Shown here in pieces: positions 48,051 through 56,403 of a DNA stretch of 64,000 bases. The notes below the pieces were generated by a model, which searched no databases, was not told the DNA's origin, and worked only from the letters and a program-made list of their open reading frames with translations. The position numbers and the translations under genes were made by a program. The DNA comes from Actinomycetes bacterium (GTDB taxonomy: Bacteria > Actinomycetota > Actinomycetes > Mycobacteriales > Mycobacteriaceae). The stretch lies in NCBI GenBank assembly GCA_023432405.1, contig JAEYUQ010000002.1, positions 1 to 64,000 on the forward strand, read 5' to 3'. Each line of letters opens with the position of its first letter. Positions within the stretch are counted from its first letter, which is position 1.

Positions 48051-49442
48051 CTAGTTCACAATAGACGGCCAACGTGCTCCGTTCTCCCAGTAACTAGCAA
48101 TATCTTCCAAATCACGCCCCTTGGTTTCTGGTGCCAGCCGGTAGACGAAGAGGAATGCCAAGACGCAGAGAATCCCGAAGATGAGGAACACTCCTGTACC
48201 GCCAATTGCACTGAGTAATGGCGGGAAAGCCTGCGCCACGATAGCGTTGGCAACCAGATCTGAGGTCAACATCACGGAGGCACCAGCTGCACGGAATCGG
48301 CTGGGGAAAATCTCTCCGGCATACACCCACACCAACGCCCCAAAACCGTAGGTGTACCCCATAGTAAAGATGATGATGGCGAAAAGTCCGAGGTATTCAC
48401 CAACCCCAGAGAAGCCTCCGCCTACCGAGTAAACGATGACTAGCAAGATATTGGCAAAGATCATCACTCCAATGCCTGTGAGCAAAATCGGTCGACGTCC
48501 CAACTTGTCTATGAGAACCATCGAGGCCACAACGGCAACTAAAGAGAAAGCCTGTACCACAGCTGGGAGGAGTAGCTGCTGACCAAGACCTTCAAATCCC
48601 ATCTGCTCAAAAATCTGTGGTGCATAGTAGATGGTGGCATTAATACCAGTGATCTGAATGAAAAATCCCAAGCCCACGGCAAAGAGCGTTGCTTTCAAGA
48701 GATGACCAGAAAGCATATCCTTGAGGTGGCCTTGCCCTGCCTCTTCTGCCAAGGATTGTTTAATGGACTCCAAACGGTGCTGGACAACCTGTTCATCGCC
48801 CTCTATATTCGCCAAAACATCCAGCGCCTCGGCATCCTTGCCTTTCATTAACAGGAAGTTTGGAGTCTCCGTCAAACGGAAGAGAAGAAGGAAGACAATG
48901 ATGGAGGGAATAGCTGCTGCGCCTAGCATATAGCGCCAGCTCTCCGTGGGAGATAACAGCCATGCCACCACGTATCCCAAGATGATGCCAAACACACAGG
49001 CCACCTGGTAGGACGTTGCCAGCCCGCCACGAATAGATGTTGGTGCCGCCTCAGCAATGAACACCGGCACAATGGAGACGGACAAGCCAATCGTGAATCC
49101 CAAAAGGGTGCGGAACACGAACAGCACCACAGCGTTAGGCGAAAGCATGGATAACACAGCAAACAGCGCATAACCAGCGGCAATCAGGAGCATGGACTTC
49201 TTGCGCCCTATCTTGTTGGCCATCACGCTACCGGCAAGAGCACCAACAATTTGCCCTATCACCACGGCAGTGGCCATAGCAGCCAAACCACTTTCACTCA
49301 TGGGAAAGTCATTTGGAATGAAGAGCAACGCCCCGGCGATGTTAGAGATGTCATAGCCGTAGGTGATACCCAATGTTGCGGAAATGAGGGCGACCGTCTT
49401 CCCCAAGGGAGGAGCCTTCTTCAGGTCTGCCAAGAAACTCAT
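48051..49442 (-). CDS. MFS sugar porter, probable amino-sugar permease
   Basis: 463 residues, 12 membrane segments, sugar porter subfamily: NKIGRKKSMLL near 84, EAAPTSIRGGLATSYQV near 130, DKLGRRPILLTG near 305 and C-terminal PETKGRDLEDI. Proton-driven import of a free sugar. As the last gene of the amino-sugar operon it most likely imports N-acetylgalactosamine or galactosamine, giving a non-PTS route; substrate is inferred from context only. Confidence 0.85.
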   Translation of the reverse strand: MSFLADLKKAPPLGKTVALISATLGITYGYDISNIAGALLFIPNDFPMSESGLAAMATAVVIGQIVGALAGSVMANKIGRKKSMLLIAAGYALFAVLSMLSPNAVVLFVFRTLLGFTIGLSVSIVPVFIAEAAPTSIRGGLATSYQVACVFGIILGYVVAWLLSPTESWRYMLGAAAIPSIIVFLLLFRLTETPNFLLMKGKDAEALDVLANIEGDEQVVQHRLESIKQSLAEEAGQGHLKDMLSGHLLKATLFAVGLGFFIQITGINATIYYAPQIFEQMGFEGLGQQLLLPAVVQAFSLVAVVASMVLIDKLGRRPILLTGIGVMIFANILLVIVYSVGGGFSGVGEYLGLFAIIIFTMGYTYGFGALVWVYAGEIFPSRFRAAGASVMLTSDLVANAIVAQAFPPLLSAIGGTGVFLIFGILCVLAFLFVYRLAPETKGRDLEDIASYWENGARWPSIVN

Positions 49443-49462
49443 AGTTGAACTCCCTGTTGTAG

Positions 49463-50605
49463 TTATAAAATCTCTTCGCCAGCAAAGAAGATGCGGCGCG
49501 GTAGATAGGTTTCTGGATCGAGCACAAGAAAATCTGCAGGGTATCCCGCTTTGATACGGCCAAAGCTGTCCCCCACACCAATAGCGGAGGCAGGATGAGA
49601 GGTAGCAGCAGCCACAGCAACATCCACGGCAATTCTTTCTTTCAGAACCGCATTGGCCACAGCACGATCCATCGTCAGTGTGGATCCTGCCAGAGAGCCG
49701 TTGGCTTTCACCCGCGCAATACTGTCCTCCACAATTACTGGAAGGTTCCCCAGCATATAATCTCCATCTTCCTGATCTGTGGCAGCCATAGAATCTGTCA
49801 CCAACACCGTGCGCTCCGATACCTCCACAAAAACACTGCGCACAACATCAGGATGAACATGAACCGTATCGTTGATTACTTCTAGCCAAACCTGCGGATC
49901 ACGGAATGCTGCAATGATAGGACCAGGCTTACGGTGGTGGATGCCTTCCATAGCGTTGAAAGTGTGTGTGAGAATGGTTGCGCCAGCGTCAAAAGCGCGC
50001 CTGGCAGTCTCATAATCGCAGTTTGTGTGCCCTACTGCGGCAGCAATACCAGCCGAGACAAACTGCTCAATGGCACCTATACCGTTATCTAGCTCCGGGG
50101 CTACTGTCACCTGACGAATGCACCCTTCACCTGCGTCGATCATGCGCGTGACAACATCGCGAGTGGGCGCTATGAGTAGTCCTTCCTCATGGGCTCCTTT
50201 GTGCTCAGGGGCGAGGAATGGGCCTTCAGGGTGAATCCCCAGAAGCCACGGCTCGTGGCGGACAGCGTCAGCAGCCTCATGCAATTCCTTTTCCAAGATG
50301 TCCATCCCGGCAGTGACAAAACTCATCACAGCACGAGTGGTTCCGTGGTGGAGGTGCCGCTCTTTAATAGTGGCAATGGCATCCACCCCATCGTCATAGG
50401 CCGATCCGCCAGCGCCATGATGGTGGATATCAATGTACCCAGGCACCACAATGCCGTCGAGTTTTTCGTATGTTTCCCCAGGCTGCTCTTCCTGAGCGAC
50501 GTCGTTAAGGCGAGTGATAACTCCACTGTCTACGGTGAAGCTCACATCGGTATATTTCCCCCCAACGGTGCCGTCATACAGAGTACCGACGCAGTATCGT
50601 TTCAT
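49463..50605 (-). CDS. nagA: N-acetylhexosamine-6-phosphate deacetylase (NagA/AgaA)
   Basis: Amidohydrolase of 380 residues removing acetate from GlcNAc-6-P or GalNAc-6-P. Metal motif IDIHHHG near 57-63, HPEGPFLAPEHKGAHE near 125-140 (metal Glu), GHTNCDYE near 195, HTFNAMEGIHHRKPG near 215, and catalytic Asp in VLVTDSMAA near 271. With AgaS beside it, the GalNAc-6-P (AgaA) role is favoured. 20 bp before the porter, 18 bp after the regulator. Confidence 0.88.
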   Translation of the reverse strand: MKRYCVGTLYDGTVGGKYTDVSFTVDSGVITRLNDVAQEEQPGETYEKLDGIVVPGYIDIHHHGAGGSAYDDGVDAIATIKERHLHHGTTRAVMSFVTAGMDILEKELHEAADAVRHEPWLLGIHPEGPFLAPEHKGAHEEGLLIAPTRDVVTRMIDAGEGCIRQVTVAPELDNGIGAIEQFVSAGIAAAVGHTNCDYETARRAFDAGATILTHTFNAMEGIHHRKPGPIIAAFRDPQVWLEVINDTVHVHPDVVRSVFVEVSERTVLVTDSMAATDQEDGDYMLGNLPVIVEDSIARVKANGSLAGSTLTMDRAVANAVLKERIAVDVAVAAATSHPASAIGVGDSFGRIKAGYPADFLVLDPETYLPRRIFFAGEEIL

Positions 50606-50623
50606 AATCTTTCTGCTCCTGCC

Positions 50624-51397
50624 CTATTCTCCAGCTATCAGAACTGTGTAATCACCCAGTTCTCGACGAATATCCTGAGGTATGCCACGGTCAGTGATAA
50701 CCGTATCCACTACGCTAGTCCCGCCAAGTGTGACAAAAGAGCGTCGAGCGAACTTTGACGAGTCTGTCAACACCACTGCTCGACTAGCTCGGCTAGCCAT
50801 AAGCCGGTTAATGGATGCTTCGTATTCATCCACCGTGCCTGGGCCTTCAAGGGTAAAACTGTTAGCGCCGATGAAACACAGATCCAGATTGAGCTGGCTC
50901 ATGATCTGCGCGGCAAAAGGCCCGGTGGTTTCCTCGGTATTTCCATTCAAGACCCCGCCCACCACAATGGTGCGAATTCCCGAGGCCTGTGCCAAAACCT
51001 GAGCCACATCCAGGGCGTTGGTTACCACATTGAGTCTATTCTCCGGCTCGTTCTGAGCCCAGGTAACCAGTTTGGTGGCCAACAGTCCCACCGTGGTTCC
51101 ACCGCTGAGCCCCAATACCATCTGTGGCTCCACCATCCTCAAGGCCATATCTGTGATGGCATCTTTTTCTGCAACCCTCTCCCCCACTTTTGCCCGCAAT
51201 GGCAGATCAAAGTTCACCGCTAAACTGGTGGCCCCGCCATGCGTTCGACGGAGAAGACCCTGAGCATCCAAAGCGTCTAAGTCACGCCTGGCAGTAGCTG
51301 GTGAGATTCCCAGAGTCTCAACCAACTCCTCTACCGAAATGCTGCCCGACTTCTTGAGAAGCTGCAGCTCCTTATCAAAGCGCTGACTGCGAATCAT
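50624..51397 (-). CDS. DeoR-family regulator (AgaR-like)
   Basis: 257 residues from the ATG at 51397, overlapping the aldolase end by 23 bp. N-terminal HTH (ISVEELVETLGISPATARRDLDALDAQGLLRRTHGGA) and a sugar-phosphate-sensing DeoR C domain (GLSGGTTVGLLATKL, IDLCFIGANSF-type loop). It probably represses the operon and is released by a phosphorylated pathway intermediate. The likely site is the large palindrome at 54079-54135. Confidence 0.88.
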   Translation of the reverse strand: MIRSQRFDKELQLLKKSGSISVEELVETLGISPATARRDLDALDAQGLLRRTHGGATSLAVNFDLPLRAKVGERVAEKDAITDMALRMVEPQMVLGLSGGTTVGLLATKLVTWAQNEPENRLNVVTNALDVAQVLAQASGIRTIVVGGVLNGNTEETTGPFAAQIMSQLNLDLCFIGANSFTLEGPGTVDEYEASINRLMASRASRAVVLTDSSKFARRSFVTLGGTSVVDTVITDRGIPQDIRRELGDYTVLIAGE

Positions 51398-52223
51398 GGA
51401 ACACCTGCTGCAAACGCGCTGCCTCAACAGTCACAGCATCTCGGGCGGAAGCCACATACTTACGGGAATCTGTTAGAGCTGGGTCCTTGTCCAGAACCTC
51501 CCTGACGCTTCGAGTAAAGAAGCCGTTGAGATGTGTGGACACATTGATCTTCGTCATCCCCGCTGCAATCCCTGCCTGGATTTCTGAATCAGGAACACCA
51601 GAGGAACCGTGCAACACCAGAGGAACAGAGAGAGCCTGGTGCAACCTTGCAATGAGCTCCAAGTCCAGTTTGGCGGTGCGCTGAGCCATAGCATGTTCTG
51701 AACCCACGGCCACTGCCAACATATCCACCCCTGTAGACTCAACAAACCACACAGCTTCATCGGGATCAGTCCGAACTCCAGGAGTGTGTGCTCCTCGCTT
51801 ACCGCCTATCTCTCCTAGCTCAGCTTCTACATCCACTCCGTGATCGTGGGCATAGGCCACCACCTCTGCGGTTTTGGCCAGATTCTCCTTCGTGGGCAAA
51901 GTGGAACCGTCATACATGACAGAACTAAAACCGAGGTCAATAGCTTCTTTAGCTAACTCCACAGATTCACAATGATCTAGATGAACAGCCAAGGGGGCAC
52001 TGCTTTCCCGAGCTACAGCCAGCATGGCCTGTGCAATGGGACGCAGAGAGCCGTGATACCGAATGGCGTTGTGGGAAAGCTGCATGATGATGGGAAGGCC
52101 TGTTGTGGCGGCGGCAGCAGCAAAAGCTTCTGCGTGTTCCACATGGATCACGTTGAAAGCGGCTACACCTCGCTGCTCCCGTGCAGCATCCTGAACAATC
52201 TGAAGAGAAGAAAGCTGAGTCAT
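51375..52223 (-). CDS. Class II tagatose/fructose-bisphosphate aldolase
   Basis: 282 residues, GatY/KbaY/Fba class II family: zinc-site VHLDHCES near 80-87, SVMYDGSTLP near 105, EAELGEIGG near 133, and phosphate-site LHGSSGVPD near 208. Cleaves tagatose-1,6-bisphosphate to glyceraldehyde-3-phosphate and dihydroxyacetone phosphate. Specificity for tagatose is inferred from neighbours. ATGA overlap with pfkB upstream. Confidence 0.88.
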   Translation of the reverse strand: MTQLSSLQIVQDAAREQRGVAAFNVIHVEHAEAFAAAAATTGLPIIMQLSHNAIRYHGSLRPIAQAMLAVARESSAPLAVHLDHCESVELAKEAIDLGFSSVMYDGSTLPTKENLAKTAEVVAYAHDHGVDVEAELGEIGGKRGAHTPGVRTDPDEAVWFVESTGVDMLAVAVGSEHAMAQRTAKLDLELIARLHQALSVPLVLHGSSGVPDSEIQAGIAAGMTKINVSTHLNGFFTRSVREVLDKDPALTDSRKYVASARDAVTVEAARLQQVFHDSQSAL

Positions 52224-53161
52224 GAAAGTTCCTTTACGGTGATGTCAAAGTGTGGGACTGTGCCAATAGTGCCGGCAGTAGGTTGCATAACTGCGGCAGC
52301 AGACCATGCCACCGCGCGTTCAATAAGCTCAGAGAGAGAAAGATGATCCACCAGAGCGCTGGCTACGGCTGCTACTGCAGCATCTCCAGCTCCGGTGGGA
52401 TTGCCTATGAGAGGGGTAGAAATACAAGCGTGGAATGACGTCCCGCTCTCCTTCTCCACAGCATAAAGCCCATCTTTACCTGCTGAAACAATGCTAAGTG
52501 GTGCTCCTAAACGCCGGGCTCCTTCCAGAGGATTACGAGTACCCGTCACGGCTTCCAATTCATCCAGATTTGGCTTGACGACGTCGGCTCCAGCAGCCAC
52601 CGCTGTCTGAAGTGCTGCCCCGGAGGTATCCACAATAACCTGGGTCCCAGTGGAATGAACGGCAGAGATGAAGTCCGGCACAAACCACTCGGGGGATTCT
52701 GGAGGCAAGGAGCCAGAAAGAGTCACAACATCTGCAGCCCTAGCATCACCAACCGCACAATTACTACCGTGAGGAACGCCACCAGTGCGGCTACTGCCAA
52801 GACTGCTGACCACGGCGTCGATAAGGGAATGATAGATCTTATCCGGCTGCGGGCTGCCTATCTCATTGATGATGACTGTATCTCCCGCATGGCGATCATA
52901 AATAGCGAAGGTCTGACGAAGGGGCGTCTGAGTGATAACAGGCTGAAATCGCAAGCCCCGTGGTGCTGTGGTACCAGCAGGTACTGGAGCAATGGCACAC
53001 ACCTGGTAGCCCTGCTGCGCCGCAATGCTGGCCACATTCATACCTTTGCCACCAAGAACTCGCTGAGCTGAGGAGATTCTCTGAGTGGTTCCCAGAGTGA
53101 GATTGTCCACGTCCAGGGTGAGATCCTCAGCCGGATTGGGAGTGACGCAAAAGATAGACAT
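52220..53161 (-). CDS. PfkB-family kinase, probable tagatose-6-phosphate kinase
   Basis: 313 residues of the 1-phosphofructokinase/LacC branch: N-terminal LGGKGMNVASIAAQQG near 37-52, and the C-terminal PfkB signature NPTGAGDAAVAA near 255 with catalytic Asp. It would phosphorylate tagatose-6-phosphate at C1. An insertion (GSSRTGGVPHGSNCAVGD, about 121-138) precedes VVTLSGSLP. Stop overlaps the aldolase start (ATGA); starts 2 nt after agaS. Confidence 0.87.
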   Translation of the reverse strand: MSIFCVTPNPAEDLTLDVDNLTLGTTQRISSAQRVLGGKGMNVASIAAQQGYQVCAIAPVPAGTTAPRGLRFQPVITQTPLRQTFAIYDRHAGDTVIINEIGSPQPDKIYHSLIDAVVSSLGSSRTGGVPHGSNCAVGDARAADVVTLSGSLPPESPEWFVPDFISAVHSTGTQVIVDTSGAALQTAVAAGADVVKPNLDELEAVTGTRNPLEGARRLGAPLSIVSAGKDGLYAVEKESGTSFHACISTPLIGNPTGAGDAAVAAVASALVDHLSLSELIERAVAWSAAAVMQPTAGTIGTVPHFDITVKELS

Positions 53162-53163
53162 TG

Positions 53164-54051
53164 CTACTTCAGCACGACAGAGCGGGTGAGATGGCGCGGA
53201 GCGTCTGCATCGAGGCCCAAGGCACGAGACTTCAGCAGAGCAACCTTGTGTACTCGCACGAGGTCTGCCAAAGGATCAACGTCCCTATCTTCAAAGCGGG
53301 CACCAGTGTGTGCAACCTGCTGTGCTAAACCCTCAGGCGCCTTCCCGAACATCCAGGTAACACGCCCTGGCTGGGCCACAGCAATAGGGCCGTGCCGGTA
53401 TTCCATAGCGAAGTAGCTTTCCGTCCACCACTGGCAGGATTCACGCATCTTCAAAGCTGCTTCTTCAGCAAGCCCCCCAGTCCACCCGACACCCAGGAAG
53501 GAATACTGTTCAGCATCAATCAAATCTGGATCTGGATCTTCATTCAGTAGCTTCTCAGCCTGATCAGCGACAGCAAGGAGAGTGTCTTTCTGCTCTAAGG
53601 AAGCCCTCAAGAACATGAGAGCTGTGGTGGCATAGCGGGTCTGCACCACAGACTGCTCATCGGCAAAAGGCAAAAGCACACTGTGAGTGGCAACCTGGGT
53701 CACTGGAGAGTCTGGAACCGCAGTGATAACCACCGTCTTGTGAGATTGGTGCTTCTCCAGGAACTCGATAATCTCGGTGGTAGTACCTGAGCGGCAGATA
53801 ACAACATAGGCATCATACTCTCGATCAGCCGGAAACTCTGTGGGAGTGAAAGCATCAGTAACACCGTGACCTGCCTTTTCCCGAAGCGCCGCGTAAGCCT
53901 TCGCCATAAACCAACTGGTCCCGTTACCAATGACGGCTACACGCTGTCCAGCCTCTGGCAGAACGTGACGCTCTTCCTCCATCTCTAAGGCTTGACGCCA
54001 CACCTCCGGCTGACTCATCAGCTCCGCTTCCATGTATGAACCTGAAGCCAC
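53164..54051 (-). CDS. agaS: AgaS-type SIS protein, galactosamine-6-phosphate deaminase/isomerase
   Basis: 295 residues with two SIS subdomains: VAVIGNGTSWFMAKAYA near 40-55, ICRSGTTTEIIEFL near 83-97, and VGWTGGLAEEAALKMRE with YFAMEYRHGP near 195-230 (GlmS isomerase-like motif E-x-x-H-G-P). Converts galactosamine-6-P to tagatose-6-P plus ammonia. GTG start with AAGGGA 8 nt upstream; a later ATG (54033) is possible. First gene of the leftward operon. Confidence 0.85.
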   Translation of the reverse strand: MASGSYMEAELMSQPEVWRQALEMEEERHVLPEAGQRVAVIGNGTSWFMAKAYAALREKAGHGVTDAFTPTEFPADREYDAYVVICRSGTTTEIIEFLEKHQSHKTVVITAVPDSPVTQVATHSVLLPFADEQSVVQTRYATTALMFLRASLEQKDTLLAVADQAEKLLNEDPDPDLIDAEQYSFLGVGWTGGLAEEAALKMRESCQWWTESYFAMEYRHGPIAVAQPGRVTWMFGKAPEGLAQQVAHTGARFEDRDVDPLADLVRVHKVALLKSRALGLDADAPRHLTRSVVLK

Positions 54052-54078
54052 TGTCTTCGTCCCTTCTTTGAAGCATTC

Positions 54079-54135
54079 GTGATTGCTTTTGATTGTATAT
54101 CAAATTTTTCTCAATATACAGTCAAATTCAATCAC
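54079..54135. promoter_or_regulatory. 57-bp imperfect palindrome with divergent promoters
   Basis: Two 26-bp arms (54079-54104 and 54110-54135) match at about 20 of 26 positions when one is reverse-complemented, sharing GTGATTG, TTTGA and TGTATAT blocks. The left arm also contains a smaller perfect repeat TTTGAT-N5-ATCAAA (54088-54104). The agaS -10 candidate TACAAT (minus, 54092-54097) lies inside the left arm. The ROK-kinase -10 TATACT (54142-54147) lies just beyond the right arm, which would cover its -35. One bound regulator could control both. Confidence 0.65.
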
Positions 54136-54177
54136 AATTTATATACTGGAAGTACTACGCCAACAAGGAGCTCCATC

Positions 54178-55191
54178 ATGTTTAACACCCATCTTTTTGG
54201 TGTTGCCTCGAGCACCTCCTCTGCTCCCACTCGAGACGCCTCCCAGTTCACGCGCGAGCACATCACCACTCCTAACGTCGGAAAAGGAGAACCAGCTCTC
54301 GCGGTAGACGTCGGCGGAACCTTCATCAAGGCAGGGCTTGTCTCCTCTGAGGGAGATTTCGTGGACATCACCCGAATCCCTACCCCCAACACTAATCAAG
54401 ACCGCTCAGAAGACATCATCCATGCCATCGAAACTCTCTACCAGGGTTACACCTTCGCTGCTGAATCCCCTACCCGTGTATCGGTAATCTTGCCAGGCAC
54501 CGTAGATGATGAACGCGGTATCGGGCTTCATTCAGAAAACCTAGGGTGGAATAACGTTCCCTTTGCCGACATCCTCACCGAAAAGCTCGGCGTCCCCACC
54601 CGTGTTACTCACGACGTCCGTGGTTCCGGGATTGCTGAATACAAGCTCGGCTACGCTTCTGAGTTTCGTAATTTTATGGTGCTCACCATAGGTACAGGCA
54701 TTGCTGGAGCTATCTTTCTCAACGGAGAGTTGGTGGTCTCCGACGGGTACGCAGGCGAAATAGGACATATTCCTGTGTATGGCTTCGATGGAATGCTCTG
54801 CAAGTGTGGTCAACGCGGCTGCACGGAGACAGCCGCCTCGGCCGCCTCCATCATCACTGAATACAACCGTATTGCCCCGGATTCTGTGAACGATGCTAGC
54901 CAAGTAGTCGCCCGCATGAAGGAAGGAGACGCTGCCGCCACGCGAGTCTGGGACAATGCCACCACTGGATTGGCTCGGGCAATTGCCCTGGTGGAAACCA
55001 TTGTGGCTCCTGAAGCCGTGTTGCTTGCTGGAGGTCTAGCCCAAGCAGGAGAGGATCTTCTCAAGCCTATTCAGGACAAGCTAGACAATCTCCTCACCTT
55101 CCAGAGGATGCCACAGCTGTTGGTATCAAAGCTGGTGGGCGTGGCTGGGCTTTCAGGTGCAGCACTTCTCAGTCGCATTCTTGAGTTCTAG
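54178..55191 (+). CDS. ROK-family sugar kinase (AgaK/NagK-like)
   Basis: 337 residues from the ATG with AAGGAG 7 nt upstream; a longer frame from 54079 would run through the operator and is rejected. ATP-site DVGGT at 44-48, GTGIAGAIFLNGEL near 165, GEIGHIPV near 190, and the ROK zinc motif CKCGQRGC near 208-215. The first 40 residues are an extra Thr/Ser-rich extension. It would phosphorylate the imported amino sugar, replacing PTS phosphorylation. Divergent from agaS. Hexose specificity cannot be read directly. Confidence 0.85.
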   Translation: MFNTHLFGVASSTSSAPTRDASQFTREHITTPNVGKGEPALAVDVGGTFIKAGLVSSEGDFVDITRIPTPNTNQDRSEDIIHAIETLYQGYTFAAESPTRVSVILPGTVDDERGIGLHSENLGWNNVPFADILTEKLGVPTRVTHDVRGSGIAEYKLGYASEFRNFMVLTIGTGIAGAIFLNGELVVSDGYAGEIGHIPVYGFDGMLCKCGQRGCTETAASAASIITEYNRIAPDSVNDASQVVARMKEGDAAATRVWDNATTGLARAIALVETIVAPEAVLLAGGLAQAGEDLLKPIQDKLDNLLTFQRMPQLLVSKLVGVAGLSGAALLSRILEF

Positions 55192-55198
55192 TGCGCGT

Positions 55199-56065
55199 CT
55201 AGGAAGTAATCTTCCGGAAGCGTGTCAGGGTTGCCCGTGCAGTAATGGTCATGGTATCCGGCAAAGCATCTACTCGCCGTTTGAGCTCCTCGCGCTCAAT
55301 ATGGCGGGCGGAAGGGCTCATACCCACCTGAGCCAAAATAGCTTCGCGGTCAAGATCCATAGAGAAACTCAACAGCTCTGGATCTGTGATTAACTCCAAA
55401 TAACCCTGAGCCTGAGCAACCATACGCTCCACTTTTCCAGGCTCCACATCGAGAATCCCCAAAGGCTCGCGCAGCTCTGCTAGGTGGCCCACCTCCCCGG
55501 TGAGGACCACAACCTCACCCTCGGGCTTGAGCACCCGCGCAAATTCGGGAGCATTCCGTGGAGCAAAAATTGAGGTCACCACATCCACCGAGCAATCTAA
55601 AAGCGGTAGCCGCTCCCAGGCATCCGCCACCACTGCCCCCAACCTGGGATGCGCTTTTGCCAGCATTTTTGCTGCTGGAACCGAAATATCCATACCGACG
55701 CCGCGGGAACCAAGGACGTCGTCAAGGGTATGTGAGAGATAAAACCCAGTACCTGCGCCAATTTCCGCTATCACCGGCTCAGCATCATCATCGGCGGCGT
55801 TCACACTATGGCGAACAACCGCTGACACCGCCTCCACGAAGGGCGCAAAGTGCCCGCGAGAAAGGAAAGCCTCTCGAGCCTGAATCATCTCCAGGCTGTC
55901 ACCATCGAACTTGCGCCCATTGTTTCCAAAGAGGGAGACGTACCCCTGCTTAGCGATGTCATAGCTGTGGCCTGTGGCAGATACCAAGGTCTGAGAATCC
56001 TGGGATAATACCAAGGGCGAACCATCAATGGGATCAGCTAAAACATCAGTAATTGAACGGAGCAT
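55199..56065 (-). CDS. RlmA-like rRNA methyltransferase, zinc ribbon lost
   Basis: 288 residues matching 23S rRNA (guanine-N1)-methyltransferases: N-terminal GHSYDIAKQGYVSLF near 33-47, MIQAREAFLSRGHFAPF near 60, SAM motif AEIGAGTGFYLSHTLD near 100, and SIFAPRNAPEFARVL near 165. The zinc-binding cysteines usual at the N-terminus are replaced (LADPIDGSPL and LVSATGHS have none). Similar rRNA-site specificity is uncertain. Convergent with the ROK gene, 7 bp apart. Confidence 0.82.
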   Translation of the reverse strand: MLRSITDVLADPIDGSPLVLSQDSQTLVSATGHSYDIAKQGYVSLFGNNGRKFDGDSLEMIQAREAFLSRGHFAPFVEAVSAVVRHSVNAADDDAEPVIAEIGAGTGFYLSHTLDDVLGSRGVGMDISVPAAKMLAKAHPRLGAVVADAWERLPLLDCSVDVVTSIFAPRNAPEFARVLKPEGEVVVLTGEVGHLAELREPLGILDVEPGKVERMVAQAQGYLELITDPELLSFSMDLDREAILAQVGMSPSARHIEREELKRRVDALPDTMTITARATLTRFRKITS

Positions 56066-56080
56066 ACCTATTTTTCTACA

Positions 56081-56109
56081 ACAAAAACCCGGGCTGATGA
56101 AAGCCCGGG
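56081..56109 (-). terminator. Rho-independent terminator after the DUF3117 gene
   Basis: Minus strand stem CCCGGGCT/AGCCCGGG (56102-56109 with 56088-56095), 6-nt loop, then TTTTTGTTG. It ends the DUF3117 transcript just before the start of the RlmA-like gene. Confidence 0.85.
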
Positions 56110-56146
56110 GAAGTACGGGTCACTGGAGTGACACCGGAAATGTGGT

Positions 56147-56314
56147 TTAGGCAGAAGCGTCCAAGAGCAGCTGACCCAGTTCTGCAGCTTCTGCTTTATT
56201 GAGCTCGATGACCAAGCGTCCACCGCCATCGGAAGGAATTCGCATAACAATCTTGCGATTTTCAATTTCTGCTTCCATAGGACCGCTACCAGTCCGGGGT
56301 TTCATTGCGGCCAT
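56147..56314 (-). CDS. DUF3117 small protein
   Basis: A 55-residue gene. Start MAAMKPRTGSGPMEAEIE, then KIVMRIPSDGGGRLVIEL and end AEAAELGQLLLDASA. AGGAGGG precedes the ATG by 7 nt, and a strong terminator follows the stop. This is the actinobacterial DUF3117 family (Rv1211 type, from memory next to glgA in mycobacteria). Its strong translation and termination signals suggest high expression. Function unknown. Confidence 0.93.
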   Translation of the reverse strand: MAAMKPRTGSGPMEAEIENRKIVMRIPSDGGGRLVIELNKAEAAELGQLLLDASA

Positions 56315-56403
56315 AGGCTGACCCTCCTTGAGATAAAGTCTCCTCGAGATAACTTCTAGGTAACTCTTACAAGTGTAACCCGTAAAAGCTTATTTTGGGT
56401 GGG

